A DNA stretch of 64,000 nucleotides from assembly GCA_964571695.1 (NCBI GenBank), contig CAZNDG010000010.1, positions 17,989-81,988 of the forward strand, given 5' to 3'. A program made the position numbers and the translations under genes. Position 1 is the first letter of the stretch; every line of letters begins with the position of its first letter. This document shows positions 58,769 to 64,000 of the stretch, one piece after another. The DNA comes from UBA8958 sp964571695. GTDB taxonomy: Bacteria; Desulfobacterota; Syntrophia; Syntrophales; UBA8958. The notes under the pieces were generated by a model. That model did not search any database. It saw nothing but the letters and a program-made list of their open reading frames with translations, and was not told the origin of the DNA.

Positions 58769-59840
58769 ACTATGGTACCGCCGGGAGCCCGGTGGCTGGC
58801 GCCGTTCCCTGCTGCTGGCAATGATCCCCCCTTCGTGGGCCTACGGAGCGGCGACAGCGCTGAGAAACCACCGCTACGACTCCGGCGCCGTCCGGGCCGA
58901 ACGCCTCCCCCGACCCGTCATCAGCATCGGCAACATCACCGTGGGCGGGACGGGAAAGACACCTATGGCCATCCTTGTTGCCCGGGGACTGCTGGCCCGG
59001 GGTTTTCATCCCGCCGTCCTGAGCCGCGGTTACGGCGGCCGCCGGTCCGGCAGCGGCAACGTGGTATCCGACGGACGGCAGATCTTCCTTTCCCCGGCGG
59101 AAGGCGGAGATGAACCGGCACTGATGGCGGCCAGCCTTCCCGGCGTTCCCGTGATCACCGGTCCGGAACGGTCCATCTCCGGCCGGTTGGCCATCGATAA
59201 ATTCGCCGTCGATGTCCTGGTCCTGGACGACGGATTTCAGCACCGGCGCCTGGCTCGCGATGTGGACATCCTGATGATTGACGGACAAAACCCCTTCGGA
59301 AACAGGCGTCTCCTGCCGGCCGGTCCGCTCCGGGAAGACCCCCGCACCGCCCTGGACCGGGCGGATATCGTCGTCAAGACGGTTGTCGAAAAGCTTCCGG
59401 GAAGACCCTCCGGCAGCGATTCCCTCGCCGACTCATCCCGGCCGGTTTTCCGGGCCGCCTATGAAGCGACGGGGCTGTGCCCGGGAGACGGCGGGGAAGC
59501 GCTGCCCCCGAAAATACTGCAAGACAAAAAAATTCTCGCCTTCACCGCCATCGCGGCCCCGGAGAAATTCCAGGCCACCTTGAAGGCCATGGGCGCGAGG
59601 ATCATCAAATTCCTTGCCTTTCCCGATCATTATTTCTACAAGGAAAGGGACGTCCAAAAAATAGCCGGGGCCGCGAAAAGGGAGGCGGCGGAGATGATCG
59701 TCACCACGGAGAAGGACGGGGTGAAGCTTGTCGCTTGCGAGGAATTCTATCGCAATATCCACGTATTGAGTATAGGGCTCCGCATCGATCCGGGGGAAGA
59801 GGCCTTTTTCGGCGCCCTCATCAAACTCATGCCAAGATGA
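58740..59840 (+). CDS. lpxK: Tetraacyldisaccharide 4'-kinase LpxK
   Basis: A 366-residue membrane-associated kinase that phosphorylates lipid A at the 4' position. The ATG at 58740 lies inside the msbA end (29-bp overlap) and gives the usual start with LWYRREPGG and the amphipathic IPPSWAYGAATALRN helix. P-loop-like GNITVGGTGKTPM, SRGYGG, and VLDDGFQHRRL follow, as in the family. ATGA overlap with lpxL. Confidence 0.94.
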   Translation: MNSIQSIRHELWYRREPGGWRRSLLLAMIPPSWAYGAATALRNHRYDSGAVRAERLPRPVISIGNITVGGTGKTPMAILVARGLLARGFHPAVLSRGYGGRRSGSGNVVSDGRQIFLSPAEGGDEPALMAASLPGVPVITGPERSISGRLAIDKFAVDVLVLDDGFQHRRLARDVDILMIDGQNPFGNRRLLPAGPLREDPRTALDRADIVVKTVVEKLPGRPSGSDSLADSSRPVFRAAYEATGLCPGDGGEALPPKILQDKKILAFTAIAAPEKFQATLKAMGARIIKFLAFPDHYFYKERDVQKIAGAAKREAAEMIVTTEKDGVKLVACEEFYRNIHVLSIGLRIDPGEEAFFGALIKLMPR

Positions 59841-60715
59841 AGAAAGAAAAATCCACGACCATAATTATCTTCCTGTTCAAGGCGATACCCCTGACACTCC
59901 GCAGATGGCTCTTCCGGGGATTGTTTCGCCTTTTCTATCACACCTCGGCCAAGCAGCGCCTCATTACCCTCCACAATCTACGGCGGGCCTTTCCGGAAAA
60001 GGATATGAAGGAAATCATCGCCATCGCCAAAGGGGCTTACCGTCATCTGGGACTGGTGGCGGCGGATTTTTTCGAGATCCCCTTCATAAACCGGGACAAT
60101 GTGCATAAATGGGTGACCTTCGAAGGCCTGGAGCATATCGACGCCACCTTCGCCAAAGGGAAGGGCCTCCTCTCCATCGTCGCCCACTTCGGCAACTGGG
60201 AGATGATGACCGTGGCATTTCCCATGATGCGGCAGCCGATGAACATCGTCTATCGCCCCCTGGACAGCCCGATCCTCGAGAATCTCACGGCCTGGGTGCG
60301 GACCCTCAACGGGAACACCGTGATCCCCAAGGGCGGCTCGGGGAAGACCATCACCCGGCTCCTCGGGGAAAACAAGGCCCTGGGCATCCTCAGCGACCAG
60401 AACGTCTCGGTCCGGGAAGGGGTGTTCGTGGATTTCTTCGGCCGCCCGGCGTGCACCGCCGTGGGGCTCGCCGTACTGGCCATGCGGACGGGGGCGCCGG
60501 TGATTCCCGCCTTTATGCCCCGGATGCCCGACGGCACCTATCGTTTCATCATCCAGGAGGCCGTTCCCATTGACGATACCGGGGATTATGAAAAGGATCT
60601 TTTCACCAATACCCAACGTTTCACGAAGGTCGTCGAAGCCATGGTCCGCCGGTACCCCGACCAATGGTTCTGGCTCCATCAGCGCTGGAAGACGAAACAA
60701 TGCCAAGTGGAATAG
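59837..60715 (+). CDS. lpxL: Lipid A late acyltransferase LpxL/HtrB family
   Basis: A 292-residue inner-membrane acyltransferase. N-terminal hydrophobic helix (about 8-30), catalytic HX4E motif in VAHFGNWEMM, then LSDQNVSVREGVFVDFFGRPA and VIPAFMPR typical of the family. It adds a secondary acyl chain to lipid A; specificity cannot be read. The ATG at 59837 overlaps lpxK by 4 bp; longer frames are shadows. Confidence 0.94.
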   Translation: MKKEKSTTIIIFLFKAIPLTLRRWLFRGLFRLFYHTSAKQRLITLHNLRRAFPEKDMKEIIAIAKGAYRHLGLVAADFFEIPFINRDNVHKWVTFEGLEHIDATFAKGKGLLSIVAHFGNWEMMTVAFPMMRQPMNIVYRPLDSPILENLTAWVRTLNGNTVIPKGGSGKTITRLLGENKALGILSDQNVSVREGVFVDFFGRPACTAVGLAVLAMRTGAPVIPAFMPRMPDGTYRFIIQEAVPIDDTGDYEKDLFTNTQRFTKVVEAMVRRYPDQWFWLHQRWKTKQCQVE

Positions 60716-60813
60716 ATGGCAGGACAGTTACGATAAATGCGGTTTTTTACAAGTTCCCCCACTATATTTAACTCATCGGAACAAGGGCCGGCAGGAATCA
60801 AAGGAGTCCAAGG

Positions 60814-61926
60814 GTGAAAGACTCAACGGCATATGAGCCTTTGCCGGTCCGGAGAAACAGGTCCCTCCCCCGGGAGGGCGTGGAGCGGCTCCTGGTTCGG
60901 GGCGTCAACTGGATCGGCGACGCCGTAATGACCCTGCCGGCCGTAGCGGCCATCCGGATGACCTGGCCCCAGGCCCATATCTCCCTACTCGCCAAACCGT
61001 GGGTGGCGGACATCTACCGGGAAACGGGAATGGCGGATGAGTTGATCGTGTTCGAGGAACCGGGGAGACATGCCGGGCCGGCGGGCAAGCTCCTCCTCGC
61101 CGCCGAGCTGCGGCAAAAACGCTTCGACATGGCAATCCTGCTCCAGAATGCCATCGAGGCGGCCATCATCGCCCGCCTCGCCAGAATCCCGATCCGGGCC
61201 GGCTATGATGCCGACGCCCGGGGATGGCTCCTGACCCATTCCGTACGCCGGAGCCGGGCCATCCGCCGGGTTCATCAGATTCATTACTATCTGGAGATGC
61301 TCAAGGCCCTGGGCTGCCTCGACCCCGGTGACGAACTACATCTTGATCTCCGGGCCGAAACCGTGGCCCTGGCCGATAATTGGCTCTCCGAGCCGGCGAG
61401 GGGGAAAGCCCTCTTCGTCGGCATCGCCCCGGGCGCCACCTACGGACCCGCCAAGCGCTGGCCGGTGGAACGCTTCACCTCCGTGGCCACGGCATTGCAT
61501 CGTCAATACCGGGAGTCGGTGTTCATCCTCTTCGGCAGTGAACAGGATCGGGAGGTTACGGATGTCATTGCGGCGGCCATTCCGGATCGGCTCCTGAACC
61601 TCGCCGGCCGGACCTCGGTCCGGGAAGTCATGGCCCTCATCGCCCGCTGCCATGTCTTCCTCACCAACGATTCGGGATTGATGCACATCGCCGGCGCCCT
61701 GAACGTGCCGACGGTCGCCATTTTCGGTTCTACAAATCCTGCGACGACCTCTCCTCCCGGCCGCATGAATGTCATCATTCGAAAGCCCGTGGATTGCAGC
61801 CCCTGTCTGAAAACCGTCTGTCCCAAGGATTTCCGCTGCATGAATCTGATCGGCGTGGAGGAGGTGACCGCCGTGATCAACCGGATCGTTGCCGCTCGGC
61901 TTTTATCCGGCCGTAGTGTCCCGTAG
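60814..61926 (+). CDS. waaF: Lipopolysaccharide heptosyltransferase II (WaaF)
   Basis: A 370-residue GT9 enzyme: VRGVNWIGDAVMTLPAVAAI near the start, GIAPGATYGPAKRWPVERF and TNDSGLMHIAGALNVPTVAIFG motifs, then a Cys-rich CSPCLKTVCPKDFRC segment. It adds the second heptose to the LPS inner core. GTG start at 60814 with AAGGAG 7 bases upstream. The N-terminus has about 25 extra residues over many homologues. Confidence 0.93.
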   Translation: MKDSTAYEPLPVRRNRSLPREGVERLLVRGVNWIGDAVMTLPAVAAIRMTWPQAHISLLAKPWVADIYRETGMADELIVFEEPGRHAGPAGKLLLAAELRQKRFDMAILLQNAIEAAIIARLARIPIRAGYDADARGWLLTHSVRRSRAIRRVHQIHYYLEMLKALGCLDPGDELHLDLRAETVALADNWLSEPARGKALFVGIAPGATYGPAKRWPVERFTSVATALHRQYRESVFILFGSEQDREVTDVIAAAIPDRLLNLAGRTSVREVMALIARCHVFLTNDSGLMHIAGALNVPTVAIFGSTNPATTSPPGRMNVIIRKPVDCSPCLKTVCPKDFRCMNLIGVEEVTAVINRIVAARLLSGRSVP

Positions 61927-62062
61927 AAGGAAGTCGCCGGGGCCGAAGGTAAGGACGGGTCTCTCAACATCTCTCCGCAAGGGTAAGGACCGGAGGAGTA
62001 TCGATGAGGAAAGCCAAGTGACAAGCGGGATGAATAAAACTCTCAAATCACTATAACCGGGT

Positions 62063-62641
62063 ATGCCGATGCCGAAGAAAACATCCGCCGCCGTCTTTCT
62101 GGATCGGGACGGCACGATCAACGAAGAGGTGGGCTATCTGGATCGCCTGGACAAGCTCCGGCTCCTCCCCGGGGCCGGCGAGGCCGTGCGACTCATCAAC
62201 CGCAACGGGATGAAAGCCGTCGTCATAACCAACCAGTCCGGCATCGGCCGGGGCTTGTTCGACGAGGCGTTCGTGGGAGAAGTGCACGCCGAGATGTCCA
62301 GGATGCTCGGGAAAGCAGGCGCTGTTATCGACGGCTTCTATTTCTGCCCCCACCATCCCACGGAGGGCATCGGCGGATACCGCCGGTCCTGTTCCTGCCG
62401 GAAGCCGGCGCCGGGATTGCTGCTGCGGGCCGCGGCGGAGCTGGCCATAGATCTGTCCCGTTCCTATATGATCGGCGACATGACCAAGGACGTGGAAGCG
62501 GGACAGCGGGCAGGGGCGAAGGGCATCCTCGTCCGCACCGGCTACGGGAAAGACGTGGAGCCGGGACCCGTAACCCCGGATCTCATCGCCCCGGATCTCA
62601 TCGCCGCCGTCCGCTGGATCCTCGGACAGGGCAATGCATGA
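62063..62641 (+). CDS. gmhB: D-glycero-D-manno-heptose-1,7-bisphosphate 7-phosphatase GmhB
   Basis: A 192-residue HAD phosphatase: FLDRDGTINEEVGYL (nucleophile Asp), VITNQSGIGRG (motif II), zinc site CPHHPTEG...CSCRKPAPG, and IGDMTKDVEAGQRAG (motif IV). It makes heptose-1-phosphate for ADP-heptose used by the flanking heptosyltransferases. A second ATG at 62069 is possible. The 136-bp gap before it shows nothing clear. Confidence 0.95.
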   Translation: MPMPKKTSAAVFLDRDGTINEEVGYLDRLDKLRLLPGAGEAVRLINRNGMKAVVITNQSGIGRGLFDEAFVGEVHAEMSRMLGKAGAVIDGFYFCPHHPTEGIGGYRRSCSCRKPAPGLLLRAAAELAIDLSRSYMIGDMTKDVEAGQRAGAKGILVRTGYGKDVEPGPVTPDLIAPDLIAAVRWILGQGNA

Positions 62642-62813
62642 TGATTGTTATTTTTGTAACTAACAGCAGTTATGGTATCTTCGGAAAGAGATTTATAGGG
62701 AACCCGGGAAATAGTCTCCGGGTGAAAGCGGACCAATCGGCTTCCCACCGGCGGGCATGGTGGCAAAAAAACAGCAATGGACAACCCTGCGGCAAACGTT
62801 CAGGGACACGGCC

Positions 62814-63878
62814 ATGAACATCCTGATCGTCAAATTGAGCGCCATCGGGGACGTGGTTCACACCCTGCCATCCCTGGCCGCCCTGCGGCGCCTCTATCCC
62901 CAGGCCCACATTACCTGGGTGATCGAAGCGGCCGCCGCCGATCTGATCACCGGACATTCCTGCCTGGACCGGGTACTCGTCTCCCACCGCAAGCGCTGGC
63001 GGAGAGAAGCGAAAAGGGGGCGTATCACGAAAATCATGGGGGAAATAGCCTCTTTTATCCATGAACTACGATCCAGGCCCTATGACCTGGTCATCGACTT
63101 TCACGGCCTTTTCAAGAGCGCCGTCCTGGTCGGATTGAGCGGCGGCGTCCGGAAGCTGGGCTACGACAGCATGCAGGAGGGAAGCGGACTGTTCTACAAC
63201 GAGAAAATCCCGGAAGACATGGCCAAACACGCCGTGGATCGTTATCTGGACTTTCCGGCCTATCTGGAGGTACAGGCGGGCAAGGCCGCAGTGGCCGGTC
63301 CGCCACCCACATTTAACATCCCCTGGGATGACCATAACGAGCAGAATGTCACCTTCCTGCTGGCGAAAAATCATCTTGACGAAGAGGCCCCCTTCGTGGC
63401 GATAAACCCCGTCGCCCTGTGGCCGACGAAACTCTGGCGGGAGGACCTCTTCGCCGCCCTGGCCGACCGGATCGCACAGGAGCTGGGCATCCCGGTGGTC
63501 TTCACCGGCAGCCGCGACGAGCAACCTTACATCGACGCCGTTATGCAACATGTGCCGGCGGGACTTATCTTGAATCTTGCCGGCCAGACGAGTCTAAAGG
63601 ATCTGGCGTGCCTTTACCGCCGGGCCGCCCTGGTCGTGACCACCGATTCCGGGCCGATGCATATCGCCGCCGCGGTCGGGACAACCGTGGTCGCCCTGTT
63701 CGGACCTACGGATCCCCGGCGCACGGGTCCCTACGGTTCGCGCCACGCCGTCATCCGGAAGGAACTGCCCTGCAGCCCCTGCTTCCGGAAGACATGTCCG
63801 ACCCGTGAGTGTATGGAAGGAATTACAGTGGAAGAAGTTTGGGAAGGAGTAAAGGAAAAACTGCGACGGGAAAAGTGA
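62814..63878 (+). CDS. waaC: Lipopolysaccharide heptosyltransferase I (WaaC)
   Basis: A 354-residue GT9 enzyme: MNILIVKLSAIGDVVHTLPS start, DFHGLFKSAVLVGLSG, NPVALWPTKLWRED, and TTDSGPMHIAAAVGTTVVALFG. It adds the first heptose to Kdo-lipid A. ATG 62814 matches the family start; the frame from 62757 adds 19 unsupported residues. The gap 62642-62813 holds only a weak 7-bp hairpin near 62701. Confidence 0.93.
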   Translation: MNILIVKLSAIGDVVHTLPSLAALRRLYPQAHITWVIEAAAADLITGHSCLDRVLVSHRKRWRREAKRGRITKIMGEIASFIHELRSRPYDLVIDFHGLFKSAVLVGLSGGVRKLGYDSMQEGSGLFYNEKIPEDMAKHAVDRYLDFPAYLEVQAGKAAVAGPPPTFNIPWDDHNEQNVTFLLAKNHLDEEAPFVAINPVALWPTKLWREDLFAALADRIAQELGIPVVFTGSRDEQPYIDAVMQHVPAGLILNLAGQTSLKDLACLYRRAALVVTTDSGPMHIAAAVGTTVVALFGPTDPRRTGPYGSRHAVIRKELPCSPCFRKTCPTRECMEGITVEEVWEGVKEKLRREK

Positions 63879-63940
63879 AGTGGTACGGAAGGTTGTAACT
63901 CATGGGAACCGAATAGACCGGCCCCGGAAGGTTTTTTAAG

Positions 63941-64000
63941 TAGAGAGCTTTGCATAACTGCGGAAAAATGGTTCGCAAGTGGCGAATCAAATGTTTTTCG
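63941..64000. repeat. End of a second copy of the 45545-45688 inverted-repeat element (cut by window edge)
   Basis: The reverse complement of 63963-64000 matches 45651-45688 at 35 of 38 bases, and weaker similarity continues to about 63941 (GCTCTC). The rest of the element would lie beyond the window. The stretch 63879-63940 shows nothing else. Confidence 0.65.

Overview
The window looks like part of a draft genome or MAG scaffold from a Gram-negative deltaproteobacterium-like organism, most likely near Syntrophales/Syntrophus. This rests on the combination of a full type II secretion (T2SS) cluster, a lipid A/outer-membrane assembly supercluster of delta-type order, moderately high GC and the protein styles; no rRNA or marker search could be run. 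I see no tRNA, rRNA, CRISPR array, prophage or transposase gene.

Left part (1-23.6 kb, nearly all on the minus strand). A T2SS locus is read leftwards: gspF, gspG, gspH, then a non-canonical block (SPOR/beta-barrel protein, parvulin PPIase, subtilase, retropepsin-like protease), then gspI, J, K, L, M, N, C, an ExeA-type ATPase, a TPR/GspB-like membrane protein, gspD, a newly seen 36-codon ORF, gspE, a single-cohesin secreted protein and a Crp-type regulator. A large secreted protein runs off the left edge. Most junctions overlap or are a few bases apart, so this is one or a few operons. No prepilin peptidase (gspO) is present.

Middle (23.7-43 kb). A divergent small LptC-like gene has a near-consensus sigma-70 promoter. 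Then come five minus-strand genes for secreted proteins built from cohesin-like modules, DUF11 repeats, a recurring EF-hand-bearing beta module and unusual 57-residue dockerin-like repeats: a giant 3261-residue protein with 18 DUF11 repeats and a CFI-box C-terminus, a 1608-residue protein with three cohesin-like and two dockerin-like modules, a lone cohesin, a dockerin-bearing protein broken by an assembly gap, and a small dockerin-like protein. The last has a sigma-70 promoter with two perfect TGTGA-N6-TCACA sites placed as a class I CRP promoter. The Crp-like regulator of the T2SS locus has a CRP-like recognition helix, so the regulator, the secretion machine and the cohesin/dockerin proteins may be one system: regulated secretion and self-assembly of a cell-surface or extracellular matrix. 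This is the most interesting hypothesis in the window.

Right part (43-64 kb). Housekeeping envelope genes: inositol-phosphatase family, rodZ, tatA, ssb, then plus-strand lysS-lolC-lolD-bamA-skp-lpxD-lpxA-(Gfo/Idh)-lpxB-msbA-lpxK-lpxL-waaF-gmhB-waaC. Noteworthy are a BamA carrying an extra N-terminal TolB/FlgO-like domain, a Gfo/Idh oxidoreductase in the lpxA-lpxB slot where gnnA occurs in some bacteria, and the absence of fabZ, lpxI/lpxH and waaA from the cluster.

Non-coding items: two families of small inverted-repeat (MITE-like) elements, a strong terminator between convergent genes, a perfect 1291-bp direct repeat between the two DUF11 genes, and a 100-N gap whose flanks share exactly 55 bp and which, when merged on that overlap, restores the reading frame.
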